This document shows positions 24,801 to 32,837 of a DNA stretch of 33,491 bases, piece by piece. This DNA is from CAZYME01 sp964648115 (GTDB lineage Bacteria; Pseudomonadota; Gammaproteobacteria; Legionellales; Legionellaceae). The position numbers and the translations under genes are program-made. The number at the start of each line of letters is the position of its first letter. Position 1 is the stretch's first letter. The DNA lies in contig CAZYME010000026.1 in NCBI GenBank assembly GCA_964648115.1, forward strand, positions 1 through 33,491, read 5' to 3'. The notes under the pieces are model-generated. The model was not told the origin of the DNA. It saw nothing but the letters and a program-made list of their open reading frames with translations, and did not search any database.

Positions 24801-24840
24801 AAAAGTAGGTTGGGTCATCCAACCCAACCTACTTTTAATT
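24801..24840 (+). terminator. Hairpin terminator after recF, repeat family C
   Basis: AAAAGTAGGTTGGGT (24801-24815) pairs perfectly with ACCCAACCTACTTTT (24822-24836) around a 6-base loop, with T-rich DNA after it. GTAGGTTGGGTCAT recurs at 25636, so this belongs to a dispersed family. Confidence 0.65.
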
Positions 24841-24857
24841 TCTCATTAGCTAAACAA

Positions 24858-24873
24858 TGTTTCACGTGAAACA
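24858..24873. promoter_or_regulatory. parS site (exact consensus)
   Basis: TGTTTCACGTGAAACA is a perfect 16-base palindrome and an exact match to the widely conserved chromosomal parS consensus bound by ParB. It lies between recF and the small membrane-protein gene, near the origin where parS sites are expected. Confidence 0.88.
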
Positions 24874-24948
24874 TCAACAATGTTAGTTAAGGCACCCTTG
24901 ATATAACTGTTATATATTATACGTCTTAGTTTTATTGGAGGACAGGCA

Positions 24949-25509
24949 ATGAGCACAACCCCATCAGCCGATAAAGGCACTTATCAAAATTACGTTTCGC
25001 ATTTAAAGCATGTATATGGCGAGGCCAAAGTAGTATACAACACATACAGCTCAAGTTCGTTCGGTGGGCGTTTCACGTTGTTAGGAAAAACAGCTGTGGA
25101 TCGATTTCGTGTATTAAATGCATATCATGATCGTTATGACATTGCTGATGAGGTTTCCGGAGCAACAGTTATACCATTTGTATTGGGTATTTTAGGAACT
25201 GTAACAACCCTGCTAACGATCTGGGAGCTTGGACACTTGCTTGCAATCAAAGTGCGTCTAGTAAACGATGACCATAAGTCACACGGAGACCGAGCCGCTA
25301 TGTTCTTGCTCGCAGGTATTGCTGTAAGTCTATCTTCAACGATCATTTTTATGAAATCTGCTCTTAGCCTTGTTACGCGCACCTTACTTACTGCCATTAA
25401 TGGCTGGAAAGAACCTACCCAGGAACGTTTCAGCGACGGTTCACTTGATGTTGGAAATATGGTAAATGCTGTCGTAGACGCAGCTGGATCCGTTTTTGAT
25501 ATTCCTTAA
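24949..25509 (+). CDS. Unknown small membrane protein between parS sites
   Basis: A 186-residue protein not recognised as any family. It has a polar N-terminus (about 1-70) and two membrane helices: IPFVLGILGTVTTLLTIWEL at about 77-96 and AMFLLAGIAVSLSSTIIFMK at about 118-137. A charged loop (KVRLVNDDHKSHGDR) lies between them and a soluble tail follows. GGAGGA 8 bases before the ATG makes the start firm. It sits between recF and gyrB, genes usually adjacent in gammaproteobacteria, and is flanked by two parS sites (75 bases upstream and 78 bases downstream). That suggests an insertion at the origin, though a role in segregation is only a guess. Confidence 0.65.
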   Translation: MSTTPSADKGTYQNYVSHLKHVYGEAKVVYNTYSSSSFGGRFTLLGKTAVDRFRVLNAYHDRYDIADEVSGATVIPFVLGILGTVTTLLTIWELGHLLAIKVRLVNDDHKSHGDRAAMFLLAGIAVSLSSTIIFMKSALSLVTRTLLTAINGWKEPTQERFSDGSLDVGNMVNAVVDAAGSVFDIP

Positions 25510-25586
25510 ACCCTGTGGCGTCTCTCTGTAACGTAAAGACCGTAACAGGAATCAAGTCTGAGTGAGAGGGTTTGTAAAATCTTAAA

Positions 25587-25602
25587 TGTTTCACGTGGAA
25601 CA
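25587..25602. promoter_or_regulatory. Second parS-like site
   Basis: TGTTTCACGTGGAACA differs from the consensus at one position; its right half (GTGGAACA) matches the Pseudomonas-type parS half-site. It lies 714 bases after the first site, on the other side of the small membrane-protein gene. Confidence 0.75.
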
Positions 25603-25635
25603 TTATTAAAACCCTAGCAGCCGGGCAAATTAAAT

Positions 25636-25657
25636 GTAGGTTGGGTCATTGACCCAA
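25636..25657. repeat. Palindromic repeat, family C copy 2
   Basis: It starts with the same GTAGGTTGGGTCAT as the recF hairpin, then TTGGGTC and GACCCAA pair around ATT. This copy has lost the outer arm of the first. Confidence 0.55.
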
Positions 25658-25721
25658 CAAACGCACGAAGTGCCACATTATCTTTTTAGGCAATACTTTC
25701 ATATAAATTATCCCTAAAGGA

Positions 25722-25730
25722 TGCTATAAT
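25722..25730 (+). promoter_or_regulatory. gyrB promoter (extended -10)
   Basis: TGCTATAAT is a perfect extended -10 box (TATAAT at 25725-25730) about 48 bases before the gyrB ATG. No good -35 is visible, as is usual with extended -10 promoters. It indicates gyrB is transcribed separately from recF. Confidence 0.5.
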
Positions 25731-25777
25731 GACAGCCATTTTGGCGCCAAAATTACGTACGGCAACGAGGACACTTC

Positions 25778-28195
25778 ATGAGCGTTGATACTAATTACGA
25801 TTCAACCAATATTAAGGTTTTAAAAGGACTGGATGCCGTAAGAAAGCGCCCTGGTATGTATATTGGGGATACCGATGATGGCACCGGTTTGCATCATATG
25901 GTGTTTGAGGTGGTGGATAACTCCATCGATGAAGCTTTGGCAGGGCATTGCCATGAAATTAGCGTTACGATTCATGCAGATGAATCAGTCACTGTAAAAG
26001 ACGATGGCCGAGGGATTCCTGTTGATATTCATAAAGAAGAGGGTCGCTCCGCTGCTGAAGTTATCATGACTATTCTCCATGCGGGCGGTAAGTTTGATGA
26101 TAATTCGTATAAAGTGTCTGGCGGTTTGCATGGCGTGGGCGTGTCGGTTGTTAATGCCCTTTCAGAGGAACTGCATTTAACCATTCATCGTTACGGCAAA
26201 GTTCACGAACAACACTATCGTCACGGCGTTCCAGATGCCCCACTCGCTGTTACAGGTGATTCAACTTCTACTGGCACGCAAATATGGTTTAAACCAAGTG
26301 CTGCTACGTTTACCAATATTGAATTTCATTATGATATTTTGACCCGACGCTTGCGTGAGTTGTCCTTCCTCAATTCGGGTGTTTGTATCCATTTGCTAGA
26401 TGAGCGGACTGACAAGCGTGATACGTTCCGTTATGAGGGCGGAATTAAAGCGTTTGTGGAACATCTAAATCGTAATAAGACCCCTATTATCCCTACCGTA
26501 TTTTCAATGAATGCAGAGAAAGACAAGATTGTTGTAGAGTTAGCCATGCAATGGAATGACACTTACCAAGAAAATCTTTACTGCTTCACTAATAATATTC
26601 CACAAAGGGATGGTGGTACCCATTTGGCTGGGTTTCGCTCGGCGCTTACGCGCACATTGAATAACTACATTGAGAATGAGGGATATGCTAAAAAGGCAAA
26701 AATAGCCACTATTGGTGATGATGCGCGCGAAGGGTTAACCGCGGTATTGTCGGTCAAGGTATCTGATCCTAAATTTTCATCACAAACTAAAGACAAATTG
26801 GTTTCCTCCGAGGTTAAATCTGCAGTGGAGTCTTTGGTTGCCGAGAAGCTGAATGACTATTTGTTAGAAAATCCGTCTGTTGCCAAAGCTATCGTAGGCA
26901 AAATGATTGATGCCGCCAGAGCTAGAGAAGCTGCAAGGCGTGCACGTGATATGACGCGTCGAAAGGGCGCGTTGGATATTGCTGGACTGCCAGGTAAGTT
27001 GGCCGATTGCCAGGAAAAAGACCCTGCACTGTCTGAGCTTTATCTCGTAGAGGGGGATTCTGCGGGTGGTTCGGCGAAACAAGGTCGCGATCGTAAATTC
27101 CAAGCAATTTTACCTTTGAAAGGTAAAATTCTTAATGTTGAGAAAGCACGCTTTGATAAAATGCTAGCCTCTCAAGAGGTTGCTACACTCATTACAGCTC
27201 TTGGTTGCGGTATTGGGCCTGATGAATATGACCCGGATAAAGTTCGTTATCACCGCATTATTATCATGACCGACGCCGACGTCGACGGCTCGCACATACG
27301 CACATTATTATTAACTTTTTTCTACCGACAAACACCAGAGTTAATTGAGCGCGGATACATTTACATCGCTCAGCCTCCTTTATACAAAGTAAAACAAGGT
27401 AAACAAGAGCAGTATGTTAAAGATGATGACGCCCTGTATGATTATTTGACACAAACAGCATTGGATGGCGCGGCGTTTTATCCTGCAAAAGATGCGCCTG
27501 CAATTACTGCAATAGCATTGGGCGATTTGGTTAAGCAATTTCGCCGCGTAGAAAAAATCGCTAAACGTTATTCACGTCGTTATCATTCAGACATTATCCG
27601 GCGTGTGGCATGTTTGCCCGCTTTGCAGCATGGTGATTTTGCACAGCAAGATGTCATTAATAACTGGGCTCAACAGTTGCATGCAAGTTTGCAGCAATTA
27701 GATAGCAAAACACAGAAATTTGCGGTTGATGTTATACATAATGAGGAGACGGGGCATTATCTCCCACGCGTTGTGATAACTCAGCATGGTATGGATAACC
27801 CTATTGTATTAAGTATGGAGTTGTTCTTATCCAAAGATTATAAAGAGATGGTTGGTTTGGCTGGTAAATTGCACCATTTAGTTGAAGAGGGCGCTGTAAT
27901 AAAACGCGGTGAAAAATCTCTCGATGTTGAAAGCTTCGAACAGGCACTGACCTGGTTGATGGAAGAAGCAAAACGTGGGCAAACGATCCAACGCTATAAA
28001 GGTTTGGGGGAAATGAATCCTGAGCAATTATGGGAAACAACCATGGATCCTGAGGTACGTCGTATGATGCAGGTTAAGATAGATGACGCAGTCGCTGCTG
28101 ACGAAATCTTTACTACGCTCATGGGGGATCAAGTTGAACCGAGACGTGAATTTATCGAAACCAATGCTCTAGAAGCTGAGAATATCGATATATAA
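25778..28195 (+). CDS. gyrB: DNA gyrase subunit B
   Basis: ATPase subunit of gyrase, which introduces negative supercoils. The 805-residue protein has the GHKL ATPase domain (EVVDNSIDEALAGHC, VKDDGRGIPVDIH, GGLHGVGVSVVNALS), the transducer domain, the TOPRIM domain (LVEGDSAGGSAKQGRDR and the metal-binding DADVDGSH) and the C-terminal QRYKGLGEMNPEQLWETTMDP. Length is typical of gammaproteobacterial GyrB with its insert after TOPRIM. The ATG at 25778 has GAGG upstream. Confidence 0.98.
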   Translation: MSVDTNYDSTNIKVLKGLDAVRKRPGMYIGDTDDGTGLHHMVFEVVDNSIDEALAGHCHEISVTIHADESVTVKDDGRGIPVDIHKEEGRSAAEVIMTILHAGGKFDDNSYKVSGGLHGVGVSVVNALSEELHLTIHRYGKVHEQHYRHGVPDAPLAVTGDSTSTGTQIWFKPSAATFTNIEFHYDILTRRLRELSFLNSGVCIHLLDERTDKRDTFRYEGGIKAFVEHLNRNKTPIIPTVFSMNAEKDKIVVELAMQWNDTYQENLYCFTNNIPQRDGGTHLAGFRSALTRTLNNYIENEGYAKKAKIATIGDDAREGLTAVLSVKVSDPKFSSQTKDKLVSSEVKSAVESLVAEKLNDYLLENPSVAKAIVGKMIDAARAREAARRARDMTRRKGALDIAGLPGKLADCQEKDPALSELYLVEGDSAGGSAKQGRDRKFQAILPLKGKILNVEKARFDKMLASQEVATLITALGCGIGPDEYDPDKVRYHRIIIMTDADVDGSHIRTLLLTFFYRQTPELIERGYIYIAQPPLYKVKQGKQEQYVKDDDALYDYLTQTALDGAAFYPAKDAPAITAIALGDLVKQFRRVEKIAKRYSRRYHSDIIRRVACLPALQHGDFAQQDVINNWAQQLHASLQQLDSKTQKFAVDVIHNEETGHYLPRVVITQHGMDNPIVLSMELFLSKDYKEMVGLAGKLHHLVEEGAVIKRGEKSLDVESFEQALTWLMEEAKRGQTIQRYKGLGEMNPEQLWETTMDPEVRRMMQVKIDDAVAADEIFTTLMGDQVEPRREFIETNALEAENIDI

Positions 28196-28661
28196 TTGGA
28201 TATAATCGTTAAAAAAAACCGTCTTTGCGAGCGTTAGCGAAGCAATCCAGTGGCCTAGGCGCAAATTAAAGACACTTCGCTAATGCTCGCAAAGACGGAG
28301 ACTATATAACTCCTGAACAATTACAATTTGATAGTACGGGATGACATAGTTGCGACAAATACAGCTTTTCTGTTGATTGTGGTGATAATTTTGATGGGTG
28401 CCGCATCCGTGCGGCGCAATGTATCCATTGCCTCTAAACTCCGTTTTTGTTGACATCCTGTCAGACAGTCCGTGTCGTTCCTCTTATGTAAGTATAACTT
28501 TTTCACACTCTGTGTCATTATATGCGCGTCTGAATATACTGTAAGAAATTTCTTAATCCATCCCATGAATTCTCTGGCATAGGATTAAAGTTTTATTTTG
28601 TCCGGTCGATTACCCCTATAAGAGTTGTTGCCCCAATAATAAAAATTATAAGGAGTAGGCA
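28196..28661. other. Intergenic region gyrB-hfq
   Basis: These 466 bases contain the long inverted repeat at 28219-28298 and a small GC hairpin near 28400 (GCCGC / GCGGC). The remainder, including any hfq promoter, shows no clear signal. An 81-codon minus-strand frame at 28321-28566 is judged non-coding. Confidence 0.5.
28219..28298. repeat. Long palindromic repeat after gyrB, family D
   Basis: Arms of 24 bases (28219-28242 and 28275-28298) pair with a single mismatch around a 32-base loop. The core TTTGCGAGCGTTAGCGAAGC followed by AATCCAG is of the type found dispersed in many bacterial genomes (TTGCGAGCGxAGCGAAGCAATCC). It may also end gyrB transcription. Confidence 0.75.
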
Positions 28662-28886
28662 ATGTCTAGTAATCATCTACTACAAGATTCATTTCTTGAA
28701 GAACTGCGGAAGGAAAAAGTACCAGTATCAGTTTTTCTCGTCAACGGCATTAAATTACACGGTATCGTAGACAACTTTGACGAACATGTAATCATGCTCA
28801 AAAACGCAGTAACACAAATGGTATACAAACACGCCATTTCCACTGTTGTACCTGCTCGCATGGTTTGTACACCCACCCAATCATAG
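28662..28886 (+). CDS. hfq: RNA chaperone Hfq
   Basis: Hexameric Sm-like protein that pairs small RNAs with mRNAs. The 74-residue protein has the Sm1 motif (VSVFLVNGIKLHGIVDNFDEHVIML), Sm2 (MVYKHAISTVVPAR with the conserved YKHA) and QDSFLEELRKEKVPV at the N-terminus. The C-terminal tail is very short compared with the 102-residue Escherichia coli protein. AAGGAG precedes the ATG. hflX follows after 306 bases, keeping the hfq-hflX order of other gammaproteobacteria. Confidence 0.97.
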   Translation: MSSNHLLQDSFLEELRKEKVPVSVFLVNGIKLHGIVDNFDEHVIMLKNAVTQMVYKHAISTVVPARMVCTPTQS

Positions 28887-28921
28887 TAATTATTAGGATC
28901 TGTCACCTTTGTGCATAAGAA

Positions 28922-29004
28922 GTAGGCTGGTGCTGAGCGTAAGCGAAGCCCCAAAAGCACGTGATCATCTCTGCTGGGCTTCATTTCATTCAGCACCAGC
29001 CTAC
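28922..29004. repeat. Long palindromic repeat after hfq, family E
   Basis: GTAGGCTGGTGCTGA (28922-28936) pairs exactly with TCAGCACCAGCCTAC (28990-29004). An inner pair GAAGCCC (28945-28951) / GGGCTTC (28976-28982) extends the stem. It may end hfq transcription. Confidence 0.7.
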
Positions 29005-29035
29005 AGTTTGGCTTATCTTAGTGACATTCGGATCC

Positions 29036-29070
29036 GTAGCCTTGATGCAGCGCAGCGTAATCAAGGCTAC
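29036..29070. repeat. 35-base palindromic repeat, family B copy 2
   Basis: It is the exact reverse complement, loop included, of the copy at 23650-23684. The loop sequence fixes its orientation as opposite. Confidence 0.85.
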
Positions 29071-29192
29071 GATCAGTTATGTGTAGTTCGTAGCCTAATG
29101 ATAGTGTCAAACCCACAAGGGAATATCGCCCACTGGCGATCCGCATAAAATTATGGCAGACTGATTACTTTCCCCCTCTTGGAAATGCAACC

Positions 29193-30437
29193 GTGTTGGA
29201 ACGTCCAGATGGTGGCGAGCGTGCCATTCTTGTACAAATTGCTCCTCCAGGCCCTGAAGCTGATACCGCTTTAGCAGAATTTAAAGAACTAGCGATATCA
29301 GCCAGCGCAAATGTGCTGGAGTGTGTGGTAGGTAATCGCGCTAAACCTGATGCTAAATATTATGTGGGCCTAGGAAAAGCCGAAGAAATTCGCGAACTAG
29401 TAAAAGAGCATAATATTGAATTAGTTCTATTCAACCATGAATTGACGCCATCCCAAGAGCGTAATTTGGAAAGTCTGCTAGAGTGCCGCGTGGTCGGGAG
29501 GAGCGGGCTGATTCTCGATATTTTTGCACAACGTGCTCGCACATTTGAGGGAAAACTGCAGGTTGAATTAGCACAACTGAAACATTTATCCACCCGCCTA
29601 ATTCGTGGCTGGACACATCTTGAAAGCCAAAAGGGCGGTATCGGTCTCAAAGGCCCAGGCGAAACCCAGCTTGAAACCGACCGTCGTTTACTGAAAGAAA
29701 GAATAAAAACCATTAACAAGCGTCTTGAAAAAGTGCGCCGCAGCCGTGATCAAAACCGGCGTGCTAGGCAAAAAGCTGCAATTGCAACCGTTTCTCTAGT
29801 TGGTTATACCAACGCAGGCAAATCATCGTTATTTAATGCACTTACAGGCGCTAAGATTTATGCGGCTGATAAGTTATTTGCGACCCTTGATCCAACGACA
29901 CGCAAATTAGAGCTCCCCGGCTCAGCTGACGTGATATTAGCCGATACAGTAGGGTTTATCCGCGATTTACCCCATCAATTGGTTGCCGCGTTTCATGCGA
30001 CATTAGAAGAAACCAAAGAAGCCGATTTATTATTACACGTAATTGATAGGGCTGATCCAGATTGGCGTGCCTCAGTGATTGCTGTGGAAAAGGTACTGAA
30101 GGAAATCGGCGTAGATAACATTAAGTTGTTACAAGTCTTTAATAAAATTGATTTACTGGAAAATTTCGATGCAACAACAGAAGACTTGGAAGAGGGGCGT
30201 AACATTTTTGTATCAGCGGTGACCGGAGAAGGGCTTACTACATTATGCGATGCTATAGCTAGCCAACTACATGGCAAAGTAGTTGACGAAGAAATTGAGC
30301 TTACGGCGCAAGATGCCAAATTACGCGCACAATTATATGATATAGGTGCCGTGATGAGCGAAACGTTAACAGATACAGGTGGTTGGCGAATACATATTCG
30401 TATGAGCCAAGATGAAAAGCTAAGAATATTGGTATAA
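29193..30437 (+). CDS. hflX: Ribosome-associated GTPase HflX
   Basis: GTPase that splits stalled or heat-damaged ribosomes. The 414-residue protein has the HflX N-terminal domain (KYYVGLGKAEEI, HELTPSQERNLE), the central glycine-rich GGIGLKGPGETQLETDRR, a coiled coil, and the G domain with P-loop GYTNAGKSS (204-212), DTVGFIRDLPHQLV and NKIDLL. The start is GTG at 29193, with GGAA upstream. It is close to the usual length and downstream of hfq. A strong terminator follows. Confidence 0.96.
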   Translation: MLERPDGGERAILVQIAPPGPEADTALAEFKELAISASANVLECVVGNRAKPDAKYYVGLGKAEEIRELVKEHNIELVLFNHELTPSQERNLESLLECRVVGRSGLILDIFAQRARTFEGKLQVELAQLKHLSTRLIRGWTHLESQKGGIGLKGPGETQLETDRRLLKERIKTINKRLEKVRRSRDQNRRARQKAAIATVSLVGYTNAGKSSLFNALTGAKIYAADKLFATLDPTTRKLELPGSADVILADTVGFIRDLPHQLVAAFHATLEETKEADLLLHVIDRADPDWRASVIAVEKVLKEIGVDNIKLLQVFNKIDLLENFDATTEDLEEGRNIFVSAVTGEGLTTLCDAIASQLHGKVVDEEIELTAQDAKLRAQLYDIGAVMSETLTDTGGWRIHIRMSQDEKLRILV

Positions 30438-30461
30438 AGCCTGAGGAATCCACACAAAGTT

Positions 30462-30516
30462 GCACAAATATTGTCATCCCCGCTTGCGCAGCGATGACAA
30501 TATTTGTGCTTTTCTT
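30462..30516. terminator. Strong bidirectional terminator between hflX and the TlpA-like gene
   Basis: GCACAAATATTGTCAT (30462-30477) pairs perfectly over 16 bp with ATGACAATATTTGTGC (30494-30509) around a GC-rich 16-base loop, and TTTTCTT follows. It serves two convergent genes. Confidence 0.8.
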
Positions 30517-30615
30517 ATGGAAAATGCCGCCCTGTAAAATCTACCATCTTGCCAGCCATAGCCTAAAATTTCGACTGTCAGTATAGGATGGCTCTACAAT
30601 TTTCCACAGAACCGC

Positions 30616-31077
30616 CTACCGCATATTCATAGCAAGCGCCTCTTTCAGGCTCTCAGCCGTTTGCCCGCCATATAACGTGCTACTCAATTTTCCCTCAGGA
30701 TTAAACACAAAGGTTACCGGAACTCCTCTGATGTTCCCCAACTGTAGAGATCGTGCCGGGTCATGTTGCAAAGAAGGATAGCGGATGTCAAATTGTTCAA
30801 TTAATTGCTGCTGCATATCGATTGGAAGGGCGTCGTAATTTACCGCAAATAAAACAACATTATTTTTTTTTGTTTCATAAAAATGGTTTAGTTCAGCAAT
30901 TTCATCAATACAAGATTGACACCAACTCGCCCAATAATTAATTAATACCCACTTCCCCTGCAGATCAGAAAAAGAAACTTTCTGGCCGCTCATATCCTCC
31001 AATACAGTACTGGCACCGACACAGGAAGCAAAAAATAGGCAAATAATAGAAATAAAAATGCGTGTAAATCTGGACAT
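30616..31077 (-). CDS. TlpA-like thioredoxin-fold protein
   Basis: Envelope thiol-disulfide protein. From the ATG at 31077 it has 153 residues: a signal segment (MSRFTRIFISIICLFFASCVGA), where FASC is a near-lipobox or the protein is cleaved after VGA; then the TlpA/ResA pattern GKWVLINYWASWCQSCIDE with the CxxC pair, VVLFAVNYD, and the cis-proline GVPVTFVFNPEG. An upstream ATG at 31173 would add 32 residues with no signal character and overlap the neighbour, so I reject it. GAGA lies before the chosen start. The partner is unknown; cytochrome c maturation or general disulfide reduction are possible roles. Confidence 0.82.
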   Translation of the reverse strand: MSRFTRIFISIICLFFASCVGASTVLEDMSGQKVSFSDLQGKWVLINYWASWCQSCIDEIAELNHFYETKKNNVVLFAVNYDALPIDMQQQLIEQFDIRYPSLQHDPARSLQLGNIRGVPVTFVFNPEGKLSSTLYGGQTAESLKEALAMNMR

Positions 31078-31169
31078 GTATTTCTCAAAAGTATATAGAC
31101 TGTCCATTCTAGCATGTGTGTTTAAAATTTCATTACACGTTTTAAGCGAACAATAAAACACCAACCCAA

Positions 31170-32825
31170 TCAACCTGGGCCTTCTGCCGTTTGCAGATCT
31201 TCTTGCCCAGCAGTCGAAGAGAAATCACACCCCGGTCCGTATTGTTCAGAAAATGCAGCAAATAATTTTGCAGGTACTTCTCTGGAAAATAGCCGTTCAG
31301 GCAGTGTGGGTGGAGGTGGTGACAGGAAGTCTTTTATCAAATTATAGACATACGGGCGCATGGGCGCCTCGATGGTCTCCATATAATCACGAACAGAGAC
31401 TATTGTTTTGGTATATGTTTTTTCTGTGCGTACTATATGATAAATATGATAAACGCGAACTAATAAATACTCTACCGCGTAGAGAATCTTCGGATTAAAA
31501 ACATTTTTCGTGGTCATTTCACCCAGCAATAATTGAGGGGCAATAGGTACGGTTTCTTGCCTTAAGCGCGCAAAGGACTCTGCGATGGCTTCAACAGAGT
31601 TTAGGTGGGCTTTTAACTCATTCATAATCGTCTGTTGGCGCGAAGGATACATAATAAATGCGCGGATTAATTCATCTAAATGATAAGGAAGTCGAGAGAT
31701 ATTGATGGTTGAACAATCGCCAGTAGTGCGCCTTTGCAAATCATCGATTACCAGAGAAAAGGGAATTGCAACATCTTTCTTGTAGACTATCCCGTCGCCT
31801 CTCTCCTCGCCCAGAAAAAGTAAATCGGATAGAATTGTTGCGGTTTCCATTTTACCAGTTTCCATAAGGATGGATAATACTTCCTGAACAGAGAGATTTT
31901 GACTCTCAAGGGGAAGGGCCCTTAACTCGGAAACTAAGCTGTTTAATTCTCTGCGTTTACCAAGCGATGCAGTTATTGCACTATTAAGTATTTCTGTGCA
32001 TAAAATATGGGCCGGCAGATATTTTTTCAAGCACGGCGCTAAAATGTCTTCGAGTATATGTGGGTCAATTTGAAATGTGCGGCGCGTCCCCGCTTTTTTT
32101 AAAAGGGGCTGTAACTCGCTCCAGACACCATCAGTCATCGAAATGACCAGGTCTCCCTCATCCGCTTGTAGCTTGCTACTCATCAAGCAATCCGAATATC
32201 GCTGGTCATTTAGCATTTGGACCGATGGCGGAGTCCACGTACCAAAACCTCTATATACTTGCTGTGCCGCAAGGATGCTTTTTACCCTAAAGTCCTTATC
32301 TAAGAGGAGAATTGTTGTATCCCCCAAATTAGATAAATCACCCTGGTATGTTCCATCCAAGTATGTAAATTTTGCAGCTGCCATTGCGCAACTAGAATCA
32401 TATTTTTGTGTTTTGCTAACTGGTAAAGCCCAATTATGCGAGGTGGTCGCAATCTCCGCATAAATTTTATGCGGAGGTCTGTCATTGTCAATAAAGGTTT
32501 GGCAGGCTTGGCTCGCTACGATTGCAATGCTGGTGTTTTCGTGGGGGTCGTCAACTGACCCGCCTAATCCATCCGCGGTGGCCTGTTTAATGCCAATAAC
32601 AACCCCATTTTCATCCATCACATCAGCCATAGCGGCTGCATCAAGAACTTGCTCTTGTGCTACAGAGTGCTGGGGGTGCGTTAGGCTTGAACCAATTAGT
32701 ATGCTGCTATTGTGGGTGGCGCTAAAAACACAAAAGCGAGTCGATGTGAAATTTGTTGCACTTCCTTCCGTGGATTGCTCGATGGGTCGAGTGCTGACAA
32801 TGAGGTTCTCTCCTATGATTCTCAT
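31170..32825 (-). CDS. PP2C-like (PPM) Ser/Thr phosphatase with large helical insert
   Basis: The 551-residue protein shows PP2C-type metal-phosphatase motifs in order: ATADGLGGSVDD (metal-binding D85, G86), SSCAMAAAKF (147-152 region), LGDTTILLLD (G168-D169), DLVISMTDGVW (D232) and TTGDCSTINIS (D370). I do not find the first RxxNED-type motif, so one metal ligand may be missing or altered. About 130 residues separate the TDG and GDCS motifs, much more than usual, and are helical. A further 170-residue C-terminal region has no recognised domain. AAGG lies upstream of the ATG. It is 12 bases after the GTPase-like gene and co-transcribed with it. A eukaryote-like effector or a dedicated signalling phosphatase are both possible. 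Confidence 0.7.
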   Translation of the reverse strand: MRIIGENLIVSTRPIEQSTEGSATNFTSTRFCVFSATHNSSILIGSSLTHPQHSVAQEQVLDAAAMADVMDENGVVIGIKQATADGLGGSVDDPHENTSIAIVASQACQTFIDNDRPPHKIYAEIATTSHNWALPVSKTQKYDSSCAMAAAKFTYLDGTYQGDLSNLGDTTILLLDKDFRVKSILAAQQVYRGFGTWTPPSVQMLNDQRYSDCLMSSKLQADEGDLVISMTDGVWSELQPLLKKAGTRRTFQIDPHILEDILAPCLKKYLPAHILCTEILNSAITASLGKRRELNSLVSELRALPLESQNLSVQEVLSILMETGKMETATILSDLLFLGEERGDGIVYKKDVAIPFSLVIDDLQRRTTGDCSTINISRLPYHLDELIRAFIMYPSRQQTIMNELKAHLNSVEAIAESFARLRQETVPIAPQLLLGEMTTKNVFNPKILYAVEYLLVRVYHIYHIVRTEKTYTKTIVSVRDYMETIEAPMRPYVYNLIKDFLSPPPPTLPERLFSREVPAKLFAAFSEQYGPGCDFSSTAGQEDLQTAEGPG

Positions 32826-32837
32826 GAGATACCTTGG

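Larger units (their letters stand above)
28887..29192. other. Intergenic region hfq-hflX, filled with repeats
   Basis: These 306 bases hold two palindromic elements (28922-29004 and 29036-29070) and a further partial copy of GTAGCCT near 29090. I see no gene. An open frame across 28909-29148 is a by-product of the repeats. Confidence 0.5.

Noticed and set aside
28321..28566. Minus-strand 81-codon frame between gyrB and hfq
   Set aside because: No convincing ribosome binding site, composition reads as random, and the frame ends beside a palindromic repeat. No domain or motif could be seen.
28955..28965. CACGTG within the hfq downstream repeat as a third parS
   Set aside because: Only the central CACGTG matches; the flanking TGTTT and AAACA arms are missing.
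251..29070. The many short repeats as a CRISPR array
   Set aside because: They are dispersed inverted repeats of several unrelated families, not evenly spaced direct repeats with unique spacers, and no cas gene is present.
28909..29148. 79-codon frame between hfq and hflX
   Set aside because: Nearly all of it lies within palindromic repeats, so the open frame is a by-product of repeat sequence.
31078..31173. Longer TlpA-like protein from the ATG at 31173
   Set aside because: It would place 32 non-signal residues ahead of a clear signal segment and overlap the end of the PP2C-like gene; the ATG at 31077 fits a secreted thioredoxin better.
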